DNA of 64,000 nucleotides from Colwellia psychrerythraea (GCF_000764225.1 NZ_JQED01000035.1:35540-99539), one strand, 5' to 3'. Positions 53,993 through 63,885 are shown, counted from the first letter of the stretch. The notes: generated by a model from the letters alone, not told the origin. Translations and numbers: made by a program.

Positions 53993-54376
53993 ATGGAAAG
54001 AGAAAAAAAATTCTTGATTCTTGCTTCTGTGGGTTTACTTCCTATCGCACTTTCGTATGGTGCGGCTCCTGCAGTTAGTTTGTCATTTCTATATAACATA
54101 GATGCGAGTAGCGTGAATGTTGCTCATATATTCCGAGCCGTAATGGGCTTATATCTAGCACTTATTATCTTCTGGTTGATTGGTGCAAAAAACAAAAACT
54201 TAGAATTACCAGCACTATTGAGCCTCGTTGTCTTCATGCTAGGTTTGGCTGCGGGACGTGCTTTAAGCTTAGTCGTTGACGGTATGTCTCATCCATTGTT
54301 AGTGGTTTTTTTACTACTTGAAATTGGTTTTGGCACTGTGGGTCTTATGCTTATTAAGCAGAGAAAACAACAATAA
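53993..54376 (+). CDS. DUF4345-type membrane protein
   Basis: 127 residues with four hydrophobic helices (LILASVGLLPIALSYG, VAHIFRAVMGLYLALIIFWLIG, LPALLSLVVFMLGLAAGRALSL, PLLVVFLLLEIGFGTVGLML) and the family-like HIFRAVMGLY and GLAAGRALSL segments. AAGGA precedes the ATG by seven bases. Function unknown. Confidence 0.8.
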   Translation: MEREKKFLILASVGLLPIALSYGAAPAVSLSFLYNIDASSVNVAHIFRAVMGLYLALIIFWLIGAKNKNLELPALLSLVVFMLGLAAGRALSLVVDGMSHPLLVVFLLLEIGFGTVGLMLIKQRKQQ

Positions 54377-54478
54377 ATATTAATCTAGTAAATCAGTGCA
54401 TAGGTAAATCACTAAGTGATTAATTGTTGCTTAGTTGATTGGCTTATATGGAATGCTTATTTTATACAGTTGATGAAT

Positions 54479-54802
54479 ATATGAGGTTACTTAACAACCG
54501 TTTATTTATATGACTGATAATGGTTCTGAAGGGGGGCTCGTGTTCCATTGATTATGGTTCCAACTAAAGCGCATGTGAATAAGTTTAAGCGTCAAGGTGA
54601 AATTTCAGATACTTACGTCTCAGTAAAAGATTTACCTATGACAATATTAGACTATGCGGATGATAAACATCCTTTAACCACCTAGCAAGGCAGAAAAATT
54701 GTACCTCCGTCAGGTATAAAAATGACACCATATTTAGCGGGGAAATCAAAAACGGTTCGCACTGATAAAGATTGGAATCCTCAAAAAGAGTTAGGGCACT
54801 AG
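54479..54802 (+). pseudogene. Decayed arylsulfatase, C-terminal part
   Basis: Several frames joined end to end read as the end of a sulfatase: VDEYMRLLNN, then FIYMTDNGSEGG (compare the conserved DNG), then YVSVKDLPMTILDYADDKHP (compare V-x-D-x2-PTILD-x-AG), then QGRKIVPPSGIKMTPYL. Frameshifts near 54507 and 54545 and an in-frame TAG at about 54683 show it is dead. The N-terminal catalytic portion is gone. The relic ends at a TAG and a terminator follows. Confidence 0.8.
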
Positions 54803-54835
54803 TCTTACGTTAACCGATGTTATTATTAAAATTAT

Positions 54836-54869
54836 GGCGCAATACCTTCGAAAGTATTGCGCCTTTTTT
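54836..54869 (+). terminator. Terminator after sulfatase relic
   Basis: GGCGCAATAC (54836-54845) and GTATTGCGCC (54854-54863), a perfect 10-bp stem, followed by six T. Confidence 0.9.
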
Positions 54870-54993
54870 ATATGCTTTTAGAATTTTTATTTGTGAATAT
54901 CTAAAAGCATTTATCTACTGCCATTTGCATTCTACATTTTGAGATAACACGGGTATACTGTTAGCTAATTAGTCCTAGCAATGAGAATTAAAA

Positions 54994-55371
54994 ATGGAAA
55001 TGGATGAATCAATCAATGTTTTTGGTGAAGCGTTAGTCGGCTGTGGTGGTGATCCTGTGACCGGTTTTTTTCGAGATAATAAATGTAATACCTCGCCCCA
55101 AGATGTTGGCTCACATACCATCTGCATTGAGGCAAGCCAGCAGTTTTTAGAATTTTCTCGTTTTAAAGGTAATGATTTATCAACACCCAGACCTGAATTT
55201 AATTTTGACGGTATAAAACCTGGAGATACTTGGTGTTTATGTGCAGAGCGTTGGTTAGAAGCTTATCAGGGGGATAGAGCACCTAGAGTGCATTTAAGAA
55301 AGACACATATTAAAGCGTTAGAAGTTGTGCCGATTGAAATATTAAAAAAATATGCATTAGATTTAAGTTAA
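54994..55371 (+). CDS. DUF2237 family protein
   Basis: 125 residues, cytoplasmic. The family-like segments VFGEALVGCGGDPVTGFFRDNKC, FLEFSRFKGNDLSTPRPEFNF and GDTWCLCAERW are present. It has four conserved-looking Cys. Function not known. Confidence 0.88.
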   Translation: MEMDESINVFGEALVGCGGDPVTGFFRDNKCNTSPQDVGSHTICIEASQQFLEFSRFKGNDLSTPRPEFNFDGIKPGDTWCLCAERWLEAYQGDRAPRVHLRKTHIKALEVVPIEILKKYALDLS

Positions 55372-55496
55372 TCAATTTATGTTAAAAATTTAAGGTAACT
55401 AAAGCAGCATAATTAATCTAATCAAAGTTATATTGTCCTGATTCAGTGTAATAGCTTTTATTTTTATAGCGCGAATGTTTGAAGAGAATTTATATA

Positions 55497-56453
55497 ATGA
55501 ACAATATGAATCAGTTTTACCCTGAAATATCCCCGTTTAATGACTTTTTATTTGATGTTGATGGCCAACATCAAATCTATGTAGAGCAGTGTGGTAATCC
55601 TAACGGGCAACCAGTGCTTTTTATTCACGGTGGTCCAGGAGGCGGTTGTTCAACTAACGACAGGCGTTTTTTTGATCCTGAGAAGTACCATATTATTTTA
55701 TTTGATCAACGTGGTTGCGGACGTTCATTACCGCACGGTTGTTTAGATAACAATGAAACCAATTTCTTAGTCGCAGATATCGAAAAGATTCGCCAACACT
55801 TGAATATTGAACAATGGCATGTCTTTGGTGGTTCGTGGGGCTCTACTTTATCTTTAGTCTATGCTCAAGCGCATCCGATAAGTGTTAAGAGTTTAGTATT
55901 ACGTGGTATTTTCCTTGGACGTGATGTTGACACTAATTGGACATTTTCAGGGGGTGGGGCAACACGTATTTTCCCTGATTATTGGCAAGAGTACCTCGAT
56001 GTACTGCCACTAGGTAAAGAACAAGCAACAACCAAAGCAGCCTATGAGATGTTAATTGGCGATGATAAAGTGTTAGCGCAAAAAATTGCCACGGCTTGGA
56101 GTATTTGGGAAATTCGCTGTTGTACCTTAATACCTGATCAAGCTTTTGTTGATGCCGCTACTGGGGATGATCATGCTTGGACATTAGCTCGCCATGAGGC
56201 ACATTTTATGGTTAATGATTGTTTTTTATCGGACAATCAGATTTTAGCGAACTGCGATAAAATAAAAGATATCCCAACAACTATTGTTCATGGTCGTTAT
56301 GATATTGTTTGCCCTGCAGATAACGCGTGGTTATTACATCAGCAGTTACCTAAATCGAGCCTTGTTATTAGTGAAGCATCAGGCCATGCCTCCGTTGAAC
56401 CAAACACCAAGCACCACTTAATCGCGGCTACACAAGCAATGTTGTTAGTGTAG
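55497..56453 (+). CDS. pip: Prolyl iminopeptidase (S33 alpha/beta hydrolase)
   Basis: 318 residues from the ATG at 55497; a TTG at 55479 is less likely. Releases N-terminal proline from peptides. Visible: HGGPGGGCS oxyanion segment, DQRGCGRS, the nucleophile elbow GGSWGS, catalytic Asp in HGRYDIVCP and His in EASGHASVEP. Cytoplasmic, stands alone. Confidence 0.92.
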   Translation: MNNMNQFYPEISPFNDFLFDVDGQHQIYVEQCGNPNGQPVLFIHGGPGGGCSTNDRRFFDPEKYHIILFDQRGCGRSLPHGCLDNNETNFLVADIEKIRQHLNIEQWHVFGGSWGSTLSLVYAQAHPISVKSLVLRGIFLGRDVDTNWTFSGGGATRIFPDYWQEYLDVLPLGKEQATTKAAYEMLIGDDKVLAQKIATAWSIWEIRCCTLIPDQAFVDAATGDDHAWTLARHEAHFMVNDCFLSDNQILANCDKIKDIPTTIVHGRYDIVCPADNAWLLHQQLPKSSLVISEASGHASVEPNTKHHLIAATQAMLLV

Positions 56454-56641
56454 CGTAATAAAAATAGTATTCAGGCTGTAAATTTAGGTCTATCAGCAAC
56501 ACACTTAGGTTTTTATGCTTGTGTTGCTATCACTATCTCGCTACTTGCGTGAAAGTAACGTAAAATAGCCGACATTATACTATTTACACCTTTTACTCGT
56601 CTCATAAACGCGTAATTGTAGCCATTGACTTAAGGCCCACC

Positions 56642-56959
56642 ATGAAAAAAACGTTTGAATTAATCCATCCTAAAGTAAAACTTGAAAGACGCGTTGATGC
56701 TGTAAAGCATGAAGTTAAAAAGTATCTTAAAAGAGAGCGCAACAAAAAATTACCTACAGGTGCTGACTTTTGGGACTTTGATTGCCAATTTGGTAATACC
56801 AAAGAGGAAGCAGAGCCAGTGCAATTGTCAGAGATTAATAAACGTATTGATCAAACTCAAGTGGAAGGCTTAACGTCATTTTACATTGAAATCATAGCGA
56901 AAGAAGGGATCAGAACCTTTACGCCAAGAGATGAAGATGAGAGTGACTTTGAGGACTAG
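56642..56959 (+). CDS. DUF6172 family protein
   Basis: 105 residues, basic N-terminal half (KVKLERRVDAVKHEVKKYLKRERNKKLP) and acidic end (RDEDESDFED), with the family-like DFWDFDCQFG. No function is known. Confidence 0.75.
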   Translation: MKKTFELIHPKVKLERRVDAVKHEVKKYLKRERNKKLPTGADFWDFDCQFGNTKEEAEPVQLSEINKRIDQTQVEGLTSFYIEIIAKEGIRTFTPRDEDESDFED

Positions 56960-57013
56960 TTAAATAGACTTCAGCTTAATTTAGCACATCACTACTTTTT
57001 CAGATTGATAAAG

Positions 57014-57038
57014 ACCGAGCCATACGCTCGGTTTTTTT
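57014..57038 (+). terminator. Terminator after DUF6172 gene
   Basis: ACCGAGC (57014-57020) and GCTCGGT (57026-57032), 5-base loop, then a T-tract. Confidence 0.88.
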
Positions 57039-57039
57039 A

Positions 57040-57478
57040 TTTCTGTGGTCGAATCAAAAAAACATAGCGTCGTTACCGTATAGTAAGCACTTTGTATGAT
57101 AAACATTCAGACAGGAAATGACAGCGTTGTCACCCTTTGTTTTCAATGATATGGTAATGTGCAGTCACTTTTGTTTACACTTTATTAGAGTAAAAACTTA
57201 ATTTAATACTAAAGTTGTATATTAAAGTCAGATCAAAAATTTTAGCATGTTAGTCATCCAATCATCTTTAGCTACTTATCACATGTAGTTTATTGCTGGA
57301 ATTAAAGAAAATAATACGTTAAAACTAAGTGCAAATAATATTAGCGTTGAAGAATAATAAATATAAAGAATAAATATTTCATGTTATATCAAACAGATTA
57401 AATAGTGGGTCAACATAGCGTTACTTATTTAATCTCAATGGTATGAATAACCTCAAGTTAAGTCCGAAGGAAGAGAAA
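57040..57478 (+). other. Leader region of acs
   Basis: About 440 bases. TGACA (57119-57123) and TGTCA (57128-57132) form a small palindrome with a 4-base spacer. No full CRP site was recognised. Nothing else stands out. Confidence 0.45.
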
Positions 57479-59425
57479 ATGAAAGAATTAAAATCTTGTT
57501 ATCCAGTTTCAGAAAAAGCAAAAGCGCACACTCATATTGATGCAGCTAAATACGATGCCATGTATAAGCAATCAATTGAGCAACCAGATGAGTTTTGGGG
57601 CGAACAAGCAAAAGAGTTTATAGATTGGTACCAACCTTGGGACAGCGTAAGTAAAGTTGACCTTAAAAACTCTGAAATCAACTGGTTCTCTGGCGGTAAA
57701 CTTAACGTAAGTTATAACTGTATAGATCGTCATTTAGCCACTAAAGCAAATGATACCGCTATTATCTTTGAAGGTGATGATCCAAATGAAGATTTAAAGG
57801 TAACGTATCAAGAGCTACACGATCATGTTTGTCGTTTTGCAAACTTATTAAAAGAACGTGGCGTTAAAAAGGGCGACCGTGTATGTATCTACATGCCGAT
57901 GATCCCTGAAGTCGGTTACGCTATGTTAGCGTGTGCACGTATTGGTGCTATCCACTCGGTTGTTTTTGGTGGTTTCTCTACCGAATCAATTAAAGCGCGT
58001 GTACTTGATGCTGACTGTAAAGTGGTTATCACTGCTGATCAATCATTACGTGGTGGTAAACGTATTCCACTTAAATCAAATGTTGATGCAGCCGTTGCAG
58101 AGTGCCCTAACGTTCACTCAGTAATTGTTGTTGCGCGTACAGGTGGTGATGTTGCTTGGAATGACAAAGTAGATATTAGCTACGAAGAAGCTGTTGCTAA
58201 ACAATCAGCTGTATGTGAACCAGAAGTAATGGATGCTGAAGATCCTTTATTTATTCTTTATACCTCTGGCTCTACAGGCACACCAAAAGGTGTTGTACAT
58301 ACTTGTGGTGGTTACATTCTTTATGCTGCGATGACACACAAGTATGTGTTTGATTATAAAGAAGGTGAAATTTACTGGTGTACGGCCGATGCTGGCTGGA
58401 TCACTGGTCACTCTTATATTTTCTACGGCCCGTTAGCAAATGGTGCAACAACGTTAGTTTTTGAAGGTGTACCAACGTACCCTGACGCTGGTCGTTTTTG
58501 GCAAGTCTGTGAAAAACATAAAGTTAACGTATTTTATACCGCACCTACCGCGATTCGTGCATTAATGAGTGTTGGTGATGATTTAGTGAATCAAGCTGAT
58601 TTGTCCTCTTTACGCTTGTTAGGTTCAGTAGGTGAGCCAATTAACCCAGAAGCTTGGCATTGGTATTATGAAGTTGTTGGTAAGAGTAATTGTCCAATTG
58701 TTGATACGTGGTGGCAAACAGAAACAGGTGGTATCTTAATAACATCACTACCGGGTGCTGTAGACATGAAACCAGGTTGTGCGGGTAAGCCTTTCTTTGG
58801 TGTACAGCCTGCGCTATTTGATAAAGATGGCAATAACTTAGAAGGCGAAAACCAAGGTCTACTCGTGATGACTGCTAGCTGGCCAGGACAACTACGTACC
58901 GTTTATGGTGATCATAACCGCTTCTACCAAACGTATTTAGGTCAATACCCAGGTAACTATTTTACTGGTGATGGTGCTAAACGTGATGAAGATGGTTTTT
59001 ACTGGATAACAGGGCGTGTAGATGACGTGCTTAACGTATCTGGTCACAGATTAGGTACTGCTGAAATTGAAAGTGCATTAGTACTTCACCCTGCAGTAGC
59101 CGAAGCCGCTGTTGTTGGTTACCCACATGAAATTAAAGGGCAAGGCGTTTATTGTTACGTAACGCTTATGGGTAATGCTTCAGAGTCAGATGAGTTAAAC
59201 AAAGAGCTGCAAGAGTTTGTTGCAAAAGAATTAGGTCGTTTTGCTAAACCTGATTACATTCAATGGGCACCAGGCTTACCGAAAACACGCTCAGGTAAAA
59301 TTATGCGTCGTATTCTACGTAAGATTGCTGAAAATGATGTTGATACTTTAGGTGATACTTCAACATTGGCAGACCCAAGTGTTGTTGAAAACCTAATTGA
59401 TAAGCGTATTGTCCACGGTGGTTAA
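57479..59425 (+). CDS. acs: Acetyl-CoA synthetase (AMP-forming)
   Basis: 648 residues from the ATG at 57479, chosen because AAGGAAGAG precedes it at good spacing and the resulting length matches the E. coli enzyme; an ATG at 57443 would add 12 residues. It makes acetyl-CoA from acetate, ATP and CoA in two steps. Seen: [15 protein letters not shown] (ATP loop), [27 protein letters not shown] and the acetylation-controlled Lys motif [16 protein letters not shown]. Single-gene unit closed by a terminator. Confidence 0.96.
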   Translation: MKELKSCYPVSEKAKAHTHIDAAKYDAMYKQSIEQPDEFWGEQAKEFIDWYQPWDSVSKVDLKNSEINWFSGGKLNVSYNCIDRHLATKANDTAIIFEGDDPNEDLKVTYQELHDHVCRFANLLKERGVKKGDRVCIYMPMIPEVGYAMLACARIGAIHSVVFGGFSTESIKARVLDADCKVVITADQSLRGGKRIPLKSNVDAAVAECPNVHSVIVVARTGGDVAWNDKVDISYEEAVAKQSAVCEPEVMDAEDPLFILYTSGSTGTPKGVVHTCGGYILYAAMTHKYVFDYKEGEIYWCTADAGWITGHSYIFYGPLANGATTLVFEGVPTYPDAGRFWQVCEKHKVNVFYTAPTAIRALMSVGDDLVNQADLSSLRLLGSVGEPINPEAWHWYYEVVGKSNCPIVDTWWQTETGGILITSLPGAVDMKPGCAGKPFFGVQPALFDKDGNNLEGENQGLLVMTASWPGQLRTVYGDHNRFYQTYLGQYPGNYFTGDGAKRDEDGFYWITGRVDDVLNVSGHRLGTAEIESALVLHPAVAEAAVVGYPHEIKGQGVYCYVTLMGNASESDELNKELQEFVAKELGRFAKPDYIQWAPGLPKTRSGKIMRRILRKIAENDVDTLGDTSTLADPSVVENLIDKRIVHGG

Positions 59426-59471
59426 TACTTAACGATTAAGTATTCACTACTAGATAATAAGTTATTGAAAT

Positions 59472-59495
59472 AAAAGCGCCGCAAGGCGCTTTTTT
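59472..59495 (+). terminator. Terminator after acs
   Basis: AGCGCC (59475-59480) and GGCGCT (59485-59490) with A-run and T-run flanks, 47 bases after the acs stop. Confidence 0.88.
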
Positions 59496-59536
59496 AATGT
59501 CTAAACAGTATTAAGAGTCAAGAAGGGGGAAGTGTT

Positions 59537-59700
59537 ATAATACCAATTTGATTAAATTATTGCTCACTTGTGCTGGTTAAAATAGTTCATGTCGGCGTTG
59601 CTCTCACTCAGAATAGCCAGCTATTACTCAATCGAGCGTCTTGTCCTGAAATATTTTTCCGACGCACAACAAGATCACAAACTTAATTAAACTGGTATAA
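59537..59700. mobile_element. MITE-like element with terminal inverted repeats
   Basis: About 164 bases bounded by imperfect inverted repeats: ATACCAATTTGATTAA near 59541 and the complement of ATACCAGTTTAATTAA near 59683-59698 (14 of 16). It contains no coding frame. The right repeat forms the last codons and stop of the kelch gene on the minus strand. Confidence 0.6.
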
Positions 59701-60639
59701 CTTGAATATTTGAACATAATCTAGAAATGGTCCTCTTCTACCTAAATTACCACCGATTACATAGGTGGTATCACCGAGTGTAGTTGCGGCATTGTGTCTG
59801 CTTGCTTGATAGCCTAGCTCAACCTTTTTCCATTGTTCTGTACGGAAGCTATAAGCATAGCTAGATGTTAAGTCATTGTAATTGCCAAATACAAAGAGTG
59901 TATCTTTAACAAGGGAGAGTGAATGCGCGCTGATTTTTACTGGCATTGCAGGTAGGGTTTGCCATGCATTTAATTTAGGATCATACTTTTCAAAGACATT
60001 CATAGATGACGTTTGATTGTAGCCACCAACGACATATATTTCTCCATCTTTCACTATCGCTCTTGTCGCTTTTGCTGTTGGCATTGCGGCTGCTTGCATC
60101 CACCTATTTTCCTCAATACTAAATATAGTAACTTCAGAGCTCGCTTTAAGCCTGTTATTAACAGAGTAGGCGCCACCAAAAACATAAATTTGACCACTTA
60201 ATAGTACTGCAGTATTGATACGTGTTGGTGTGGGTAGAGGTGGAGCAAAGCTGATCTCGTGCGTGATTGTATTGAAAATCTCTACTCTTGGTTCAAATCG
60301 ATAGTATTTTTTTTCAAAACTTACTCCGCCGATGATATAGATGGAGTGTTCTCCATCCCATACCGCTGAAAAATATCGTCTAGGTATTAATTTATTAGGG
60401 AGCACTTTTGTTTTTTCGAGTGTCGGCTCGATAATCTCAATATCAGACAGGAAACCTGACTTGTTACCACCGGCAAAGACATATATTTTTTGACCATCAT
60501 TGACAACGGCATGGCCATAACGAGCTGTTGATAAAGATAATTCATCTGTATTTTTATTAGGATTAGAGCTACACGCTGTAATTGCTATTAATAGAAGTAT
60601 TATTACAAAGGTGAAATGAATATTTTTAGTTGTTATCAC
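59683..60639 (-). CDS. Kelch-repeat lipoprotein
   Basis: 318 residues with a lipoprotein signal (FVIILLLIAITAC, Cys23) and kelch repeats (YGHAVVNDGQKIYVFAGGNKSG, HSIYIIGGVSF, GQIYVFGGAYSV, GEIYVVGGYNQT, TTYVIGGNLGRRG), giving a beta-propeller. The last residues (YQFN) and the TAA stop lie inside the terminal repeat of the MITE-like element, so the original C-terminus may have been replaced. Ligand unknown. Confidence 0.82.
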   Translation of the reverse strand: MITTKNIHFTFVIILLLIAITACSSNPNKNTDELSLSTARYGHAVVNDGQKIYVFAGGNKSGFLSDIEIIEPTLEKTKVLPNKLIPRRYFSAVWDGEHSIYIIGGVSFEKKYYRFEPRVEIFNTITHEISFAPPLPTPTRINTAVLLSGQIYVFGGAYSVNNRLKASSEVTIFSIEENRWMQAAAMPTAKATRAIVKDGEIYVVGGYNQTSSMNVFEKYDPKLNAWQTLPAMPVKISAHSLSLVKDTLFVFGNYNDLTSSYAYSFRTEQWKKVELGYQASRHNAATTLGDTTYVIGGNLGRRGPFLDYVQIFKLYQFN

Positions 60640-61028
60640 TGATTGAGTCTCTTAATAGTTGAATGGTAAAGGTTAATGCATTTCCCCCTTACTATTCAAC
60701 TATTTAATAATCTACTGGTTGAGTATGGAATGGCGCTTTTTTACGGCTGATTTGAAGGCTTTAATCGGTATGTATATTAAGATACAAGTTTTTACCTGAT
60801 TATTACCATTTAGTACTATACATAGGTAAAAAAGAGTGTAATTATATCAATACAAATCGCGTATTTAAATCTTTACGATTTCTTGTTTTTGTTTTTGGTT
60901 GAGCTGTAGCCCTTATTTAGTCGCTTTTTCCTACCTTGAATTTCACATGTTTAATCTGTTTATTTAGCTAGCGTTAATACACTTTAAAGATCCACTTAGT
61001 GGAAAAAGAATCACATTGAGGAAAAACT
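60640..61028 (+). other. Promoter region of aroF
   Basis: 389 bases between divergent genes. A candidate TyrR box lies at 60837-60854. The T-rich tract at 60885-60900 has Phe-rich frames but no start codon or ribosome binding site, so no leader peptide is called. Confidence 0.5.
60837..60854 (+). promoter_or_regulatory. Candidate TyrR box
   Basis: TGTAATTATATCAATACA keeps the essential TGTA-N10-TACA spacing of TyrR sites (consensus TGTAAA-N6-TTTACA) but matches the inner bases only partly. It lies 175 bases before aroF, which TyrR controls in related bacteria. Confidence 0.4.
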
Positions 61029-62123
61029 ATGACCACAGCCAGCGAATTATCTGCCGTACCGACTAGCTCAAATAACATTCATGTGAATGCTGAGCATGTA
61101 CTCATTACGCCTGAAGCGCTTCGTGCTGAAATGCCGCTTTCAGAAGAAGGGCGTGAGTTTGTTCAACAGTCACGTAAAACAATTAGTGACATAATCCATA
61201 AACGAGATCCTCGTTTGCTCGTTATTTCCGGCCCATGTTCTGTCCATGATGTTGAAGCAGCTAAAGATTACGCTCGCCAATTAAAAGTGCTTCATAATAA
61301 ATACCAAGGTTCATTATTTGTTGTTATGCGCGTCTACTTTGAAAAACCACGCACCACTGTGGGTTGGAAAGGTTTGATTAATGACCCACATATGGATGGT
61401 TCTTTTGATGTTGAAACAGGCCTGAGAAAAGCCCGAGAATTGATTCTTTATTTAACAGAGCTTGGTTTGCCTTTGGCAACGGAAGCACTAGACCCAATCA
61501 GCCCACAATACCTTGCGGAAGTCTTTAGCTGGTCTGCGATTGGTGCGCGTACTACCGAGTCGCAAACTCACAGAGAAATGGCCAGTGGTTTGTCCATGCC
61601 AATCGGTTTTAAAAATGGTACTAATGGAAGTTTAAGTGTCGCGGTGAACGCATTGCAATCAGCCGCTTCACCACATCACTTTATGGGGATAAACCGTCAA
61701 GGACAAGTTGCGTTAATTCAAACGAGTGGTAATCCTGATGGCCATGTTATTTTACGCGGTGGCACAGCGCCAAATTATGATGCAAAAAGTATTGCCGAGT
61801 GTGAACAAGCCTTGGCTAAGCAGGGGATTGATCCAGGTATAATTGTTGATTGTAGTCATGGTAACTCAAGTAAAGATTATACGCGTCAACCTGTGGTAAC
61901 CCAGGATATCGTGGAACAAATATGTGCAGGCAATAAATCAATTATTGGTATAATGTTAGAAAGTAATATTAATGCAGGAAATCAAAGTAGTGATTTAGCT
62001 AAAGAAGAATTAGCTTATGGTGTTTCTGTTACCGATGCTTGTATTGATTTTGCTGAAACAGAGAAATTATTAGATGATGCTAATGCACGTCTATCAGGTT
62101 GTTTAACTTCGCGTTCAGCCTAA
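61029..62123 (+). CDS. aroF: 3-deoxy-7-phosphoheptulonate synthase (DAHP synthase, class I)
   Basis: 364 residues. Catalyses the first step of aromatic amino acid synthesis from phosphoenolpyruvate and erythrose 4-phosphate. Seen: SGPCSVHD (metal-binding Cys), MRVYFEKPRTTVGWKGLINDP, IGARTTESQTHREMASGLSMP, GFKNGTNG, and the metal-binding VDCSHGNS and MLESN. Neighbouring tyrA suggests the tyrosine-sensitive isozyme. GAGGA lies seven bases before the ATG. Confidence 0.94.
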   Translation: MTTASELSAVPTSSNNIHVNAEHVLITPEALRAEMPLSEEGREFVQQSRKTISDIIHKRDPRLLVISGPCSVHDVEAAKDYARQLKVLHNKYQGSLFVVMRVYFEKPRTTVGWKGLINDPHMDGSFDVETGLRKARELILYLTELGLPLATEALDPISPQYLAEVFSWSAIGARTTESQTHREMASGLSMPIGFKNGTNGSLSVAVNALQSAASPHHFMGINRQGQVALIQTSGNPDGHVILRGGTAPNYDAKSIAECEQALAKQGIDPGIIVDCSHGNSSKDYTRQPVVTQDIVEQICAGNKSIIGIMLESNINAGNQSSDLAKEELAYGVSVTDACIDFAETEKLLDDANARLSGCLTSRSA

Positions 62124-62130
62124 GAAGTAT

Positions 62131-62151
62131 TTACCTAACATTGTTAGGTAA
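62131..62151 (+). other. Hairpin between aroF and tyrA
   Basis: TTACCTAAC (62131-62139) and GTTAGGTAA (62143-62151), a perfect 9-bp stem with a 3-base loop just after the aroF stop. Confidence 0.6.
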
Positions 62152-62164
62152 GATATTTTTAATG

Positions 62165-62187
62165 AAACGCGACTTTTGTCGCGTTTT
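62165..62187 (+). terminator. Terminator between aroF and tyrA
   Basis: AAACGCGAC (62165-62173) and GTCGCGTTT (62178-62186) with a TTTT loop and a short T-run. It may allow partial readthrough into tyrA. Confidence 0.75.
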
Positions 62188-62246
62188 CTATTTTGAAGGC
62201 ATCATGCTAGATGCTTTGAATAATATGTTGTAAATAAGAGATATTA

Positions 62247-63392
62247 ATGACGAATTCAGATCCTGACTTTGATAAAAAGTTAACTAATTTACGTGATGAA
62301 ATTGATGGAATTGATAGTGATTTAGTTAAATTACTGCAAAGACGATTAGCTGTGACCAGTAAAGTTGGCCAATTAAAAAGCAGTGTTGGTAGACCTATTT
62401 ATGATGCTAAACGTGAGGCGAGTTTATTTGCTAAACGTCGTCATCAGGCAAGTGAAGCAGGCCTTTCACCTGATTTAATAGAAGATGTTTTACGTCGTTT
62501 AATGCGTGATTCTTATGTCAGTCAAGATGCTAGTGGTTATCGTTGTGTTAATCCTGAATGCAAAAAGGTGGTGGTAGTTGGTGGTAAAGGTCAGCTAGGC
62601 TCTGTCTTTGTTGACTTATTTCAACGCTCTGATTACCAAGTTGCTATTATTGAACAAAATGACTGGCCAAACAGCGAAGCTATCTTAGCTGAAGCGAGTT
62701 TAGTTATTGTCGCTGTGCCTATTCGTTTGACGAGTATGGTTATTCACCAGCTTAATAACTTACCTAAAAGCTGTATCCTTGCCGATTTAACCAGTATAAA
62801 AGAGTCGCCTTTATTTGAAATGAAAAAGGTGCATGCTGGTCCAGTTGTTGGTTTGCATCCCATGTTTGGTCCTGATGTTACAGGCTTAATAAAACAAACT
62901 ATCATTAGTTGTGAAGGTCGACATCCCGAGCAGTACCAATGGTTGATTGAGCAATTTGAAGTGTGGGGCGCTAAAATTTATCCTGTGCAAGCGCATGAGC
63001 ATGATCAAGCGATGTCAATGGTGCAAGTGATGCGACACTTTTCTACCATTGCTTATGGCTATCATTTGATGAGTGAAGGTGCAGATATAGAAAACTTGGT
63101 CGCGATGAGCTCACCCATTTATCGATTAGAATTGATCATGGTCGGACGTTTATTTGCTCAAGATCCTACGCTTTATGCAGATATTATTTTTGCTAACAAG
63201 GATAATGTAAGCATGATGAAACGTTTTGCCTACCGTTTTTTAGAACTGCTTGAAGATGTTAGCCTTGATGACAAAGACGCCTTTGTTGCTATGTTCAATA
63301 ACGTATCTGATTGGTTTGGTGACTATGCTGGTGACTTCCTCGAAGAAAGTAAGTCAATGTTATTAAAAGCGAATGAGCTGAAAAAGAATTAA
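62247..63392 (+). CDS. tyrA: Bifunctional chorismate mutase / prephenate dehydrogenase
   Basis: 381 residues. The N-terminal about 90 residues are an AroQ chorismate mutase (LRDEIDGIDSDLVKLLQRRLAVTSKVGQLKS). A dehydrogenase follows with a Rossmann motif (VVVVGGKGQLGSVFVDLF) and HPMFGPDV, then helical dimerisation segments. It makes 4-hydroxyphenylpyruvate from chorismate. It lies 124 bases after aroF, with terminator-like hairpins between. Confidence 0.95.
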   Translation: MTNSDPDFDKKLTNLRDEIDGIDSDLVKLLQRRLAVTSKVGQLKSSVGRPIYDAKREASLFAKRRHQASEAGLSPDLIEDVLRRLMRDSYVSQDASGYRCVNPECKKVVVVGGKGQLGSVFVDLFQRSDYQVAIIEQNDWPNSEAILAEASLVIVAVPIRLTSMVIHQLNNLPKSCILADLTSIKESPLFEMKKVHAGPVVGLHPMFGPDVTGLIKQTIISCEGRHPEQYQWLIEQFEVWGAKIYPVQAHEHDQAMSMVQVMRHFSTIAYGYHLMSEGADIENLVAMSSPIYRLELIMVGRLFAQDPTLYADIIFANKDNVSMMKRFAYRFLELLEDVSLDDKDAFVAMFNNVSDWFGDYAGDFLEESKSMLLKANELKKN

Positions 63393-63579
63393 GCTAGCTT
63401 TAACGTTTTCCAACCTTTGCGCTAGTATTATTACTAGCGCTATTTCCTTTATATGTTATCAACACTTATTGCTAAAATGCCATAATAAAGCATAAATATT
63501 AAGCTACATGTTCTGAAGCTTATTCATATTTTTCACAATCTATCTGTCATGCTCCCAACTGTGAGTACAATCAGTGTAT

Positions 63580-63885
63580 TTACTTTTTATTGTTTTTTAA
63601 CTTTTGTTCTTGTTGCCAAGCCCAGGTTGGTGATTTCATCAGTAGGTTCCAGCGGTAACCCCAGTTGGGAGCTTGCCATAATCGACTTGTTAGTTTTGTA
63701 TAACCAGAAAAGAATACTTTTATCGGATTTACGCTTTTCAGCTGAGGGTGGACACCATAGGAAACAACCTCTTTTTCTTCGGCAAATGTGCCAAACATTT
63801 TGTCCCAAATAATAAAAATACCAGCATAGTTTTTATCTAAATACTGCTTATTGGTACCATGATGAACTCTATGTGCATATTCTCA
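63580..63885 (-). pseudogene. Sterol desaturase/fatty acid hydroxylase family protein, 5' part cut off by an IS
   Basis: The visible C-terminal about 100 residues read EYAHRVHHGTNKQYLDKNY, then AGIFIIWDKMFGTFAEEKE and a Trp-rich tail, in frame to a stop at 63580. HRVHHGTN is the last His cluster of the membrane hydroxylase family. Just upstream the frame meets a TGA from the adjoining IS end at 63886, so the N-terminal His boxes and membrane helices are severed from this part. Remaining sequence would lie beyond the window. Confidence 0.85.

Noticed and set aside
57119..57132. Regulator site for acs (TGACA-N4-TGTCA)
   Set aside because: The palindrome is short and does not match CRP or another site I can name, so it is noted only within the leader entry.
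60880..60980. Phe/Tyr-rich leader peptide before aroF
   Set aside because: Several frames are Phe-rich because the DNA is T-rich, but none has a start codon with a ribosome binding site, and no attenuator pair is visible.
63587..63812. Other frames opposite or beside the desaturase tail
   Set aside because: Only the frame at 63580-63885 on the minus strand shows the HRVHHGTN family motif; the others are shadows.
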